Assembly: GCA_035548835.1 (NCBI GenBank)
Contig: DASZSB010000192.1
Span: forward strand, 1 to 15,462
Reading direction: 5' to 3'
DNA: 15,462 bases
Source of the DNA: FEN-1219 sp035548835
Lineage (GTDB): Bacteria; Pseudomonadota; Gammaproteobacteria; Steroidobacterales; Rariloculaceae
Positions 1-13,818 of this stretch are shown piece by piece; within the stretch, counting starts at the first letter, position 1, and each line of letters begins with the position of its first letter. A model generated the notes under the pieces. It was not told where the DNA came from and ran no database searches. It saw only the letters and a program-made list of their open reading frames with translations. Both the position numbers and the translations under genes were made by a program.

Positions 1-142
1 CGTACGCCATGAACGTACCCCCGTGCTTCGACGCCATCACCTTCGTCAACGCCGCCGTCAGCGTCGTCTTACCGTGGTCCACATGCCCAATCGTCCCCAC
101 GTTTACATGCGGCTTCTTGCGTTCAAATTTCTCTTTGGACAC
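1..142 (-). CDS. tuf: Elongation factor Tu, N-terminal fragment (cut by window edge)
   Basis: These are the first 47 codons of EF-Tu, the GTPase that delivers aminoacyl-tRNA to the ribosomal A site. The translation begins SKEKFERKKPHVNVGTIGHV after the start residue and contains the P-loop GHVDHGKT at about residues 19-26. The start is GTG at 142-140, which is common for proteobacterial tuf genes. An AGAGGT ribosome-binding site lies about seven bases upstream. The gene starts 47 bases after the fusA stop with no terminator between them, so it is the last gene seen of the str operon (rpsL-rpsG-fusA-tuf). The rest lies beyond the left edge. By position it is the tufA-type copy. Another EF-Tu end lies at the right edge, so the genome probably has two copies. 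Identification is certain; completeness cannot be judged. Confidence 0.97.
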   Translation of the reverse strand, partial: MSKEKFERKKPHVNVGTIGHVDHGKTTLTAALTKVMASKHGGTFMAY

Positions 143-189
143 GGTTGCTACCTCTGGTATTTAAGCTGGAAACGATTCGGGGGCGGGCA

Positions 190-2283
190 TTATGCCGCAC
201 GATCCCTGATGACAAACTGACTGACGTTCGCCGGCACTTCCGCGTACCGCGCAAACTGCATGGCATAGGTCGCACGGCCCTGGCTCAAGGAGCGCAGCGT
301 CGTCGCGTAGCCGAACATCTCGGCCAGCGGCGCCCGGGCGCGAACGACCTTTCCTGCCGGCGACTCCTCTAGGCTTTCGACGACACCACGTCGGCGTGCC
401 AGATCGCCCGTCACCGTGCCCGTGCAGGCATCCGGCGTCACTACCGTGACGCTCATGACCGGCTCGAGCAGCACGGGCCGCGCCTTTCGGGCGCCTTCCC
501 GGAAGGCAGCCGCCGCGGCCAGTCCCAGAGCTGCCTCTGCGACCCCGGACTCACCGCCAACGGCCGCCAGCAGCACGACCCTGACGTCGACCACCGGATA
601 GCCGGCCACTACGCCGCTGGCCGCCTGATCGCGCACGCCGCGCTCGATGGCTGCGACGCACGAGGCCGGCAGCCGGCCCGCGATGCCATTCACGAACTGA
701 CAGGTAGCCGCACCGTCCGCTGGCTCGAGCGCCAGGCGGACTTCTGCCACCTCGCCGGCCGCCGCACCGGGTCGCGCAAAACGGCCCTCCTGCTCGACGG
801 CCCTGCGAATGGTTTCGCGATACGCGACCTGCGGCTTACCGGCCTTGGCGTCGACACCGAGCTCGCGCTTCAGGCGGTCGACGACGATCTCGAGGTGCAG
901 CTCACCCATGCCGCTGACGATCGTCTGCCCGGACTCGGGATCCGTATGCACGCGAAACGTCGGATCTTCGCGCATCAGCGCCGCCAGCGCCGCGCCGATA
1001 CGCGCCTGATCGTCCGCAGTCCGCGGCTCGAGAGCCACCGAGATGACCGGCTGCGGGAATTCCATGCGCTCGAACACGATCGCGTTGCCCACCGCGGTCA
1101 GGCTGTCACCGGTCGTGACCGACGGCAGACCCTCGATCGCGGCGATGTCGCCGGCGCGCACTTCCTTGATCGGCAGCCGCTCGTTCGCGTGCATCTGCCA
1201 CAGGCTGCCGACAACCTCGGTCGTGCGCTTCGTGGCGTTGTAGACGGTATCGCCAGCCTTCAGCACGCCCGAGTACACACGCACGAACGTCAGCTGGCCG
1301 ACGACGGGGTCGGTCGCAATCTTGAACGCCAGCGCGGCGAACGGCTCGGAATCGCGGGGCGCACGCACACCGCGGGCGCCGTCTTCGAGCGTGCCCTCGA
1401 CGGCCGGCCGATCGGACGGCGCCGGCAGGTAGTGGACCACGGCATCGAGCAGCGCCTGCACTCCCTTGTTGCGGAACGCCGACCCGCAGAGCACAGGCAC
1501 GATCTCGCGCTGCAGACAGCGTGCACGCAAGCCGCCGCGAATCTCGTCGGCGTCGAGCGTGCCGCGCTCGAGGAACTTCGTCAGCAGGGCCTCGTCGCCC
1601 TCGACGGCGGCCTCGATCAGCTTGTCACGGTAACGCTGCGCTTCCGCGGCCAGTGCCGCGGGCACGTCACGCTCGACGAAACGCATGCCGAGCGTGCTGT
1701 CGTCCCACTCGATCGCCCGCAGGGTCACGAGATCGACCACACCCACGAAGCCCGCTTCCGTGCCGATCGGCAGCTGCAACGCAACCGGCCGCGCGCCGAG
1801 TCGCTCCTCGATCTGTCGCAGCACGCGGAAGAAATCGGCGCCCGGCCGGTCCATCTTGTTGACGAACACCACGCGCGGCACCGCGTACTGATCGGCCTGC
1901 CGCCAGACGGTCTCCGACTGTGGCTCCACGCCACCGACCGCGCAGAAAATGGCGACGGCACCATCGAGGACACGCAGGCTCCGCTGGACCTCGATCGTGA
2001 AGTCGATGTGTCCCGGCGTGTCGATGATGTTGATTCGGTGGGCGGGCAGGCGCTGATCCATGCCCTTCCAGAAGCAGGTGGTGGCGGCGGACGTGATCGT
2101 GATGCCCCGCTCCTGCTCCTGCTCCATCCAGTCCATGATGGCGGCGCCATCGTGGACCTCACCCAGCCGCTCGGAGACCCCCGTATAGAACAGGATGCGC
2201 TCGGTAGTCGTCGTCTTGCCGGCATCGATGTGCGCCATGATGCCGATATTCCGATACCGCGCGAGGGGGGTCTTCCTTGCCAC
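190..2283 (-). CDS. fusA: Elongation factor G with an atypical domain IV
   Basis: This is a 697-residue EF-G, the GTPase that drives translocation and, with RRF, ribosome recycling; E. coli EF-G has 704 residues. The GTPase motifs are all present: AHIDAGKTT (about 17-25), switch I ERGITITSAATT, DTPGHIDF, NKMD, and GSAFRNKG. Domain III keeps SGMGELHLEI and domain V keeps EMFGYATTLRSL and QGRATY. Domain IV is odd. The usual QSGGRGQYGH loop reads PGAAAGEVAE (505-514), and the usual HDVDSSE loop reads GESGVAE (577-583), so the tip histidine is glycine. Both loops align without gaps, so this is substitution, not a frameshift. The start is GTG at 2283-2281 with a GAGG site seven bases upstream; the next codons are GCA AGG. 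AGG, CGA, GGA and CTA codons occur in the 3' third. It lies 21 bases after rpsG, in the normal str-operon position. The EF-G family is certain; full translocase activity is doubtful. Confidence 0.95.
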   Translation of the reverse strand: MARKTPLARYRNIGIMAHIDAGKTTTTERILFYTGVSERLGEVHDGAAIMDWMEQEQERGITITSAATTCFWKGMDQRLPAHRINIIDTPGHIDFTIEVQRSLRVLDGAVAIFCAVGGVEPQSETVWRQADQYAVPRVVFVNKMDRPGADFFRVLRQIEERLGARPVALQLPIGTEAGFVGVVDLVTLRAIEWDDSTLGMRFVERDVPAALAAEAQRYRDKLIEAAVEGDEALLTKFLERGTLDADEIRGGLRARCLQREIVPVLCGSAFRNKGVQALLDAVVHYLPAPSDRPAVEGTLEDGARGVRAPRDSEPFAALAFKIATDPVVGQLTFVRVYSGVLKAGDTVYNATKRTTEVVGSLWQMHANERLPIKEVRAGDIAAIEGLPSVTTGDSLTAVGNAIVFERMEFPQPVISVALEPRTADDQARIGAALAALMREDPTFRVHTDPESGQTIVSGMGELHLEIVVDRLKRELGVDAKAGKPQVAYRETIRRAVEQEGRFARPGAAAGEVAEVRLALEPADGAATCQFVNGIAGRLPASCVAAIERGVRDQAASGVVAGYPVVDVRVVLLAAVGGESGVAEAALGLAAAAAFREGARKARPVLLEPVMSVTVVTPDACTGTVTGDLARRRGVVESLEESPAGKVVRARAPLAEMFGYATTLRSLSQGRATYAMQFARYAEVPANVSQFVIRDRAA

Positions 2284-2304
2284 TGCCAGACCTCAAGACC
2301 ATCC

Positions 2305-2784
2305 CTACCAGCGGTAGTGCGCGAACGCGCGGTTCGCGTCCGCCATGCGGTGGGTGTCTTCGCGCTTCTTCACGGCCGCGCCGCGATTCTCGGCAGCATC
2401 CATCAGCTCGTGCGCCAGACGCATGGCCATGCTCTTCTCGGACCGCGCGCGGGCCGCCTCGATGGCCCAGCGCATCGCGAGCGTCTCGCGGCGGGCGGCC
2501 CGGACTTCGACGGGCACCTGATACGTAGCGCCACCGACGCGACGGGACTTCACCTCGACCGCCGGCTTGATGTTGTCGAGCGCCTGACCCAGCAGCTCGA
2601 TCGCGCGGGTCTGGTCCTTGCCGACGCGCTCCGACATGCGGTCGATCGCGCCGTACACGATTTTCTCGGCGACCGATTTCTTGCCGCTCTTCATGACCAT
2701 GTTGATGAACTTGGCCAGCATCGCATTCCCGAACTTCGGGTCCGGCAGCGAATTACGATGGGGGGCTTGTGCTCGTCTCGACAT
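2305..2784 (-). CDS. rpsG: 30S ribosomal protein S7
   Basis: This 159-residue S7 organises the 3' major (head) domain of 16S rRNA and lines the exit-site side of the 30S head near mRNA and tRNA. Clear family blocks are LPDPKFGNAMLAKFINMVM near the N terminus, KSGKKSVAEKIVYGA, the strongly conserved VEVKSRRVGGATYQVPVEVR in the middle, and AMRWAIEAAR. The ending AFAHYRW is typical of beta- and gammaproteobacteria. The length is within a few residues of the usual 156. The start begins MSRRAQ, two bases after the rpsL stop, and AAGGG inside the last rpsL codons serves as its ribosome-binding site. Translational coupling to rpsL is therefore likely. In E. coli, S7 is the translational repressor of the str operon, acting in the rpsL-rpsG spacer; here that spacer is only two bases, so such a site would have to lie elsewhere. 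The stop is TAG. Confidence 0.98.
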   Translation of the reverse strand: MSRRAQAPHRNSLPDPKFGNAMLAKFINMVMKSGKKSVAEKIVYGAIDRMSERVGKDQTRAIELLGQALDNIKPAVEVKSRRVGGATYQVPVEVRAARRETLAMRWAIEAARARSEKSMAMRLAHELMDAAENRGAAVKKREDTHRMADANRAFAHYRW

Positions 2785-2786
2785 AA

Positions 2787-3161
2787 CTAACCCTTGGGCC
2801 GCTTGGCGCCGTATTTCGACCGACCCTGACGGCGGTCACCTACGCCGCCGCAGTCGAGCGTGCCGCGCACGATGTGGTAGCGCACGCCCGGCAAGTCCTT
2901 TACACGGCCACCGCGGATCAGCACGACCGAGTGCTCCTGCAGGTTGTGGCCTTCGCCACCGATGTAGCTCGTGACCTCGAAACCGTTCGTGAGCCGTACG
3001 CGTGCCACCTTGCGCATGGCCGAGTTCGGCTTTTTCGGCGTCGTCGTGTAGACACGGGTGCAAACGCCGCGCTTCTGGGGCGAGGCGTTCAGCGCGGGCA
3101 CGTTGCTCTTGGTCTTTTGCGCGCTACGCGGTTTACGAACGAGTTGGTTGGTCGTTGCCAT
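2787..3161 (-). CDS. rpsL: 30S ribosomal protein S12
   Basis: This 124-residue S12 is the decoding-centre protein that helps monitor codon-anticodon pairing. The sequence is canonical: NQLVRKPR at the start, PQKRGVCTRVYTTTPKKPNS in the middle, then TNGFEVTSYIGGEGHNLQEH and GRVKDLPGVRYH. The lysines linked to streptomycin resistance when mutated (K43/K44 and K88 here, counting Met) are wild type, so the S12 predicts sensitivity. The methylthio-aspartate position, Asp89 in VKDLPG, is present. It is the first gene of the str operon. The 189-base gap to rpoC carries a promoter and a leader hairpin. The start ATG has only a modest GGAAA ribosome-binding site, preceded by an A/T-rich tract. The stop is TAG, which is unusual for a highly expressed gene. 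Confidence 0.98.
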   Translation of the reverse strand: MATTNQLVRKPRSAQKTKSNVPALNASPQKRGVCTRVYTTTPKKPNSAMRKVARVRLTNGFEVTSYIGGEGHNLQEHSVVLIRGGRVKDLPGVRYHIVRGTLDCGGVGDRRQGRSKYGAKRPKG

Positions 3162-3183
3162 TCGGTGTTTCCAAATAAATTTT

Positions 3184-3218
3184 GGCCCGTTACCGATATT
3201 GGGTTCGGTATCCGGGCC
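3184..3218 (-). promoter_or_regulatory. Leader hairpin upstream of rpsL
   Basis: GGCCCG (3184-3189) pairs with CGGGCC (3213-3218), and inside it TACCGA (3191-3196) pairs with TCGGTA (3205-3210). This gives two 6-bp stems separated by a small internal loop and capped by eight bases. The transcript continues with AAAATTTATTT and then the GGAAA site, so it does not look like a terminator. It ends 22 bases before the rpsL start and could protect the 5' end, bind a ribosomal protein or affect initiation. Only the pairing is seen; the role is inferred. Confidence 0.5.
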
Positions 3219-3264
3219 AGAAGTAACGCGCCTCGCCGGACTCCACGAGGAGATCTAGTTCGCA

Positions 3265-3342
3265 GGAACCGGCTCAAGCTGCGCCAGAAAAGCCCGAAAT
3301 TTTAGGCTCCAGGCGTCGCCGGCGTCAACCAAAGCCGGTTCC
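3265..3342. repeat. 10-bp inverted repeat bracketing the str promoter
   Basis: GGAACCGGCT at 3265-3274 and its exact reverse complement AGCCGGTTCC at 3333-3342 are 58 bases apart and enclose the predicted promoter completely. In a readthrough transcript from rpoC they could pair into a long-range stem. As DNA they could be paired half-sites for a regulator. The function is unknown. Confidence 0.5.
3299..3328 (-). promoter_or_regulatory. Predicted sigma70 promoter of the str operon
   Basis: On the minus strand, TTGACG (3328-3323) is followed after 18 bases by TAAAAT (3304-3299). Each hexamer matches the consensus at five of six positions. The bases after the -10 box read TTCGGGC. A G/C-rich discriminator of this kind is associated with stringent (ppGpp) control of ribosomal-protein promoters in other proteobacteria. 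The start point would be near 3291-3294, giving a 5' leader of about 130 bases before rpsL. The match is strong for a G/C-rich genome, and the location just before rpsL is where a str promoter is expected. It has not been tested. Confidence 0.7.
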
Positions 3343-3350
3343 CGTCAGAT

Positions 3351-7586
<4,236 letters not shown>

Positions 7587-7587
7587 C

Positions 7588-7600
7588 TAGGTGTCACCTA
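7588..7600 (-). promoter_or_regulatory. Palindrome over the rpoC ribosome-binding site
   Basis: The 13 bases form the near-perfect palindrome TAGGTG-T-CACCTA and contain the rpoC AGGTG Shine-Dalgarno sequence, one base before the ATG. In the mRNA, UAGGU can pair with ACCUA around a GAC loop. That would hide the ribosome-binding site until it is opened, for example by ribosomes finishing rpoB 64 bases upstream. The stem is short, so its stability is uncertain. Confidence 0.45.
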
Positions 7601-7650
7601 CTGCCAAGTGTTTGCTGCGTAGCCAGTTCCCAATCGGTCTGCCGTGACCG

Positions 7651-11733
<4,083 letters not shown>

Positions 11734-11895
11734 GCCTGCTACTCCGAATTAGGGTGAGCCAGCAACAAACACCGACGACGGCATGCCGGCCGCGCTTGGG
11801 CGCCCAGCACACTCCACGAACTCACGCGAAAAAAGCGACCGGCCCGCCTCATGCGAGACGAGCCGGCAAGCTCCCGAACGGCAGACGCCCCACCA
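11734..11895 (-). promoter_or_regulatory. rplL-rpoB spacer with attenuator
   Basis: This 162-base gap holds the intrinsic terminator described separately, then about 95 bases leading to rpoB. Those bases include two perfect 10-bp palindromes, TGGGCGCCCA (11797-11806) and CGGCATGCCG (11779-11788). I find no convincing -35/-10 pair. In E. coli the same gap carries an attenuator and an RNase III site that reduce rpoBC expression relative to the stalk proteins. The stem here fits the attenuator part; an RNase III site cannot be shown by eye. Confidence 0.65.
11829..11866 (-). terminator. Intrinsic terminator or attenuator between rplL and rpoB
   Basis: On the transcript, CCGGCUCGUCUC (11866-11855) pairs with GAGGCGGGCCGG (11850-11839): 12 base pairs including two G-U pairs, with the four-base loop GCAU. 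A run of six U (11834-11829) follows four bases after the stem. This is a complete Rho-independent signal. Since rpoB and rpoC lie directly downstream with no clear promoter of their own, it most likely acts as a leaky attenuator. Confidence 0.85.
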
Positions 11896-12279
11896 TCACT
11901 TGATGGTGGCTTTGGCGCCGGCTTCCTCGAGCTGCTTCTTGATGCTTTCGGCCTCGTCCTTCTTGACGCCTTCCTTGACGGTGCTCGGCGCACCTTCGAC
12001 GAGATCCTTGGCTTCCTTCAGACCGAGACCGGTGACAGTGCGGACCACCTTGATGACGGCCACCTTGTTGTCACCGAACGAGTCCATGACGACGTTGAAC
12101 TCCGTCTTCTCCTCGGCCGGGGCGGCAGCGCCACCCGCGGCACCGGCAACGGCGGCCACGGCCACCGGCGCGGCGGCCGAAACGCCCCACTTCTCCTCGA
12201 GCGCCTTCACGAGCTCGACGATCTCCATGATCGGCTTGGCGGACAGCGCTTCGATCAATTCTGCATTGGACAACGACAT
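11896..12279 (-). CDS. rplL: 50S ribosomal protein L7/L12
   Basis: This 127-residue L7/L12 is the multi-copy acidic stalk protein that recruits and activates EF-Tu, EF-G and other translational GTPases. The N-terminal dimerisation and L10-binding domain (about 1-34) begins MSLSNAELIEALSAKPIMEI and includes ELVKALEEKWGV. An alanine-, valine- and glycine-rich hinge follows (about 35-57). The C-terminal factor-binding domain carries EKTEFNVVM, NKVAVIKVVRTVTGLGLKEA and KDLVEGAPSTVKEGVKKDEA, then ends KKQLEEAGAKATIK. The length is close to that of E. coli L7/L12. It follows rplJ after 54 bases; the start is placed by the canonical N terminus and a CAGGAG site about nine bases upstream. The stop is TGA. 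A strong attenuator follows, so rplL is the last gene of the rplJL unit transcribed at full level. Confidence 0.99.
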   Translation of the reverse strand: MSLSNAELIEALSAKPIMEIVELVKALEEKWGVSAAAPVAVAAVAGAAGGAAAPAEEKTEFNVVMDSFGDNKVAVIKVVRTVTGLGLKEAKDLVEGAPSTVKEGVKKDEAESIKKQLEEAGAKATIK

Positions 12280-12333
12280 GACGATCTACTCCTGACAGTG
12301 ATACCTGAATGTAAGACGCTAACCAAAAGACGC

Positions 12334-12855
12334 TTAAGTCGATTGCTCGCTGCGGGCCTTCAATGTGCGTGCCAGCATCGACGCGGGCTCGGCCAGCAGG
12401 CGCACGAGCTGCGACATCGGCGCGTTCAGCACGCGCACGAAGCTCGTGCGCGCTTCCTCGAGCGTCGGCAGAGACGCCACGCGGTCGAGATCGGAAGCTG
12501 CGTACAGCTCACCGCCGATCGAGACGGCGACGGCCTTAAGCTTCTCGTGCTCCTTGGCAAAGCTCTTGACGACCCGTGCGGCAGCGCCCGGATCCTCGCG
12601 CGAGAATGCGAGCACCAGCGGGCCCTTGAGGCTGCCCTTCATGCACTCGAAGCTCGTACCCTCGATGGCGCGGCGCGCGAGCGTGTTCTTGACCACACGT
12701 ACGTACACGCCGGCCTGTCGCGCGGCCACTCTGAGCTTGGTCATCTCGGCCACGGTGAGACCGCGATACTCCGCCGCCACGGCCGATTGCGCCGTCTTGG
12801 CCACCGCGGCCACCTCGGCCACTACCGCCTGCTTCGCTTCGACATTCGCCGCCAT
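12334..12855 (-). CDS. rplJ: 50S ribosomal protein L10
   Basis: This 173-residue L10 is the base of the L7/L12 stalk, binding 23S rRNA next to L11 and carrying L7/L12 dimers on its C-terminal helix. Family features are the N-terminal helix with KQAVVAEVAAVAKTAQSAV, then AEYRGLTVAEMTKLRVAARQ, VYVRVVKNTLARRAIEGT, and KGPLVLAFSREDPGAAARV. After SLPTLEEARTSFVRVLNAPM comes the C-terminal helix that would hold L7/L12. The length fits the usual 165-175. The start MAANVEAK has a CGGGAG site five bases upstream. It is preceded by a 246-base structured leader. In E. coli, L10 bound to L7/L12 represses its own translation through such a leader, and the same is likely here. Confidence 0.98.
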   Translation of the reverse strand: MAANVEAKQAVVAEVAAVAKTAQSAVAAEYRGLTVAEMTKLRVAARQAGVYVRVVKNTLARRAIEGTSFECMKGSLKGPLVLAFSREDPGAAARVVKSFAKEHEKLKAVAVSIGGELYAASDLDRVASLPTLEEARTSFVRVLNAPMSQLVRLLAEPASMLARTLKARSEQST

Positions 12856-13101
12856 TTGAACTCCCGACTACTCCCGGCGGAGCTTCCAAATTGCCCCTGA
12901 AAGGGGGTCCTCACATGCCTTCGGGACGATTGCCCGCCCCGAAGACGCCGTGACGGTGTGCCTCACCGGTCGATGCCGAGTCAGGTAACACCATCTGCGT
13001 AGGCGGCTTGCGCCATTAACTCTGTCGGCCGACGAGCGGCCGATGGGGGCCTACGGTCTTCGATGTCGACCGATTGCTCGGTCGTCCAAACAAACCCTTG
13101 C
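12856..13101 (-). promoter_or_regulatory. Structured rplJ leader (probable L10 autoregulatory leader)
   Basis: This 246-base spacer contains several stems in transcript order. A 7-bp hairpin UCGGCCG/CGGCCGA with a five-base loop is at 13043-13025. A long stem at 12995-12952 pairs GAUGGUGU with ACACCGUC, with an inner CCU/AGG helix across an asymmetric UA/C bulge. A 7-bp hairpin CUUCGGG/CCCGAAG is at 12944-12919, and a short CCCC/GGGG hairpin at 12907-12894. None is followed by a U-run. The 12995-12952 element has the bulged-stem shape expected of an L10-binding kink-turn, and the position is where L10 leaders lie in proteobacteria. The assignment rests on position and pairing only. No clear internal promoter was found. 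Confidence 0.5.
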
Positions 13102-13815
13102 TTACGCCTGATCCTCGGCCGGGGCGGCGAGCGTCGAGTGATCGACGAGCACGCCGGGACCCATGGTCGAGGACACGGAAACTCTCTGCAGATACACGCC
13201 CTTCGCGGACGCGGGCTTGGCCTTGTTCAGGTCCGCCACGAGCGCCACGAGGTTCTGCTTGAGCGCACCGACCTCGAAGCTCACGTTGCCGATCACGCAG
13301 TGAACCGTGCCGCCCTTGTCCGCGCGATAGCGCACCTGGCCAGCCTTCGCATTGCGGACGGCGCCCGCGACATCCGGCGACACCGTGCCGACCTTCGGGT
13401 TCGGCATCAGGCCGCGCGGACCGAGCAGCTGACCCAGCTTGCCGACGACGCGCATGGCATCCGGCGATGCAATCACGACATTGTAGTCGAGATCGCCACC
13501 CTGCATGCGCTCCGCCAGGTCGTCCATGCCGACCACGTCAGCGCCAGCCTGCTTGGCCGCCTCGGCGTTCGCACCCTGCGCGAACACGGCGACACGCACC
13601 TTCTTGCCGCTGCCGTTCGGCAGCACGGTCGAGCCACGCACGACCTGATCGGACTTCGAAGGATCGATGCCGAGATTGACGGCGACGTCGACGGACTCCG
13701 TGAACTTCGCGTGCGCAAGCTCCTTTACCAGCTTCAGCGCTTCGTCGGCTGCGTAGGCCTTGCCCGGCTGGACTTTGCCGGCCGCGGCCTTCTGTGCTTT
13801 GGTCTGTTTCGTCAC
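13102..13815 (-). CDS. rplA: 50S ribosomal protein L1
   Basis: This 237-residue L1 forms the mobile L1 stalk that guides deacylated tRNA out through the E site. Typical blocks are KFTESVDVAVNLGIDPSKSD and VRGSTVLPNGSGKKVRVAVF, then GADVVGMDDLAERMQGGDLD and VIASPDAMRVVGKLGQLLGP. These are followed by RGLMPNPKVGTV and NAKAGQVRYRADKGGTVHC. The C terminus holds GVYLQRVSVSSTMGPGVLVD. The start is GTG at 13815-13813, three bases after the rplK stop; GGAGGG within the last rplK codons is the ribosome-binding site, so the two genes are very likely translationally coupled. In E. coli, L1 represses translation of the rplK-rplA mRNA. The stop is TAA. Length and sequence are normal. Confidence 0.98.
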   Translation of the reverse strand: MTKQTKAQKAAAGKVQPGKAYAADEALKLVKELAHAKFTESVDVAVNLGIDPSKSDQVVRGSTVLPNGSGKKVRVAVFAQGANAEAAKQAGADVVGMDDLAERMQGGDLDYNVVIASPDAMRVVGKLGQLLGPRGLMPNPKVGTVSPDVAGAVRNAKAGQVRYRADKGGTVHCVIGNVSFEVGALKQNLVALVADLNKAKPASAKGVYLQRVSVSSTMGPGVLVDHSTLAAPAEDQA

Positions 13816-13818
13816 GGC

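Larger units (their letters stand above)
3162..3350 (-). promoter_or_regulatory. rpoC-rpsL spacer: str operon control region
   Basis: This 189-base gap separates the end of rpoC from rpsL. Reading in the direction of transcription it holds one arm of a 10-bp inverted repeat, a sigma70-like promoter, the other repeat arm, a leader hairpin, an A/T-rich stretch and the rpsL ribosome-binding site. I see no stem followed by a U-run, so no intrinsic terminator for rpoBC. Readthrough from rpoBC into rpsL is therefore expected, with the internal promoter adding extra transcription. No small coding region in it is convincing. Confidence 0.6.

Noticed and set aside
143..189. Separate promoter for tuf in the fusA-tuf gap
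   Set aside because: No -35/-10 pair at suitable spacing is visible in these 47 bases.
520..771. A compensated frameshift or sequencing error as the cause of the odd fusA domain IV
   Set aside because: Both altered loops align without gaps to E. coli EF-G, the blocks on either side are in frame and conserved, and two separate loops are changed.
895..2790. Open frame of 631 codons on the plus strand opposite fusA and rpsG
   Set aside because: It is antisense to two certain genes. The translation is rich in Arg, His, Asp and Leu with no recognisable domain, as expected from the reverse strand of G/C-rich codons.
11779..11806. Two perfect 10-bp palindromes before rpoB as an operator or RNase III site
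   Set aside because: They have no central loop and differ from each other; G/C-rich palindromes of this size are expected by chance. They are only mentioned in the spacer entry.
12313..12334. Two copies of AAGACGCT in the rplJ-rplL gap
   Set aside because: Only eight bases long, 14 bases apart, and overlapping the rplJ stop; too short to claim function.
13025..13043. TCGGCCG/CGGCCGA hairpin after rplA as a terminator
   Set aside because: No U-run follows; it is treated as part of the rplJ leader.
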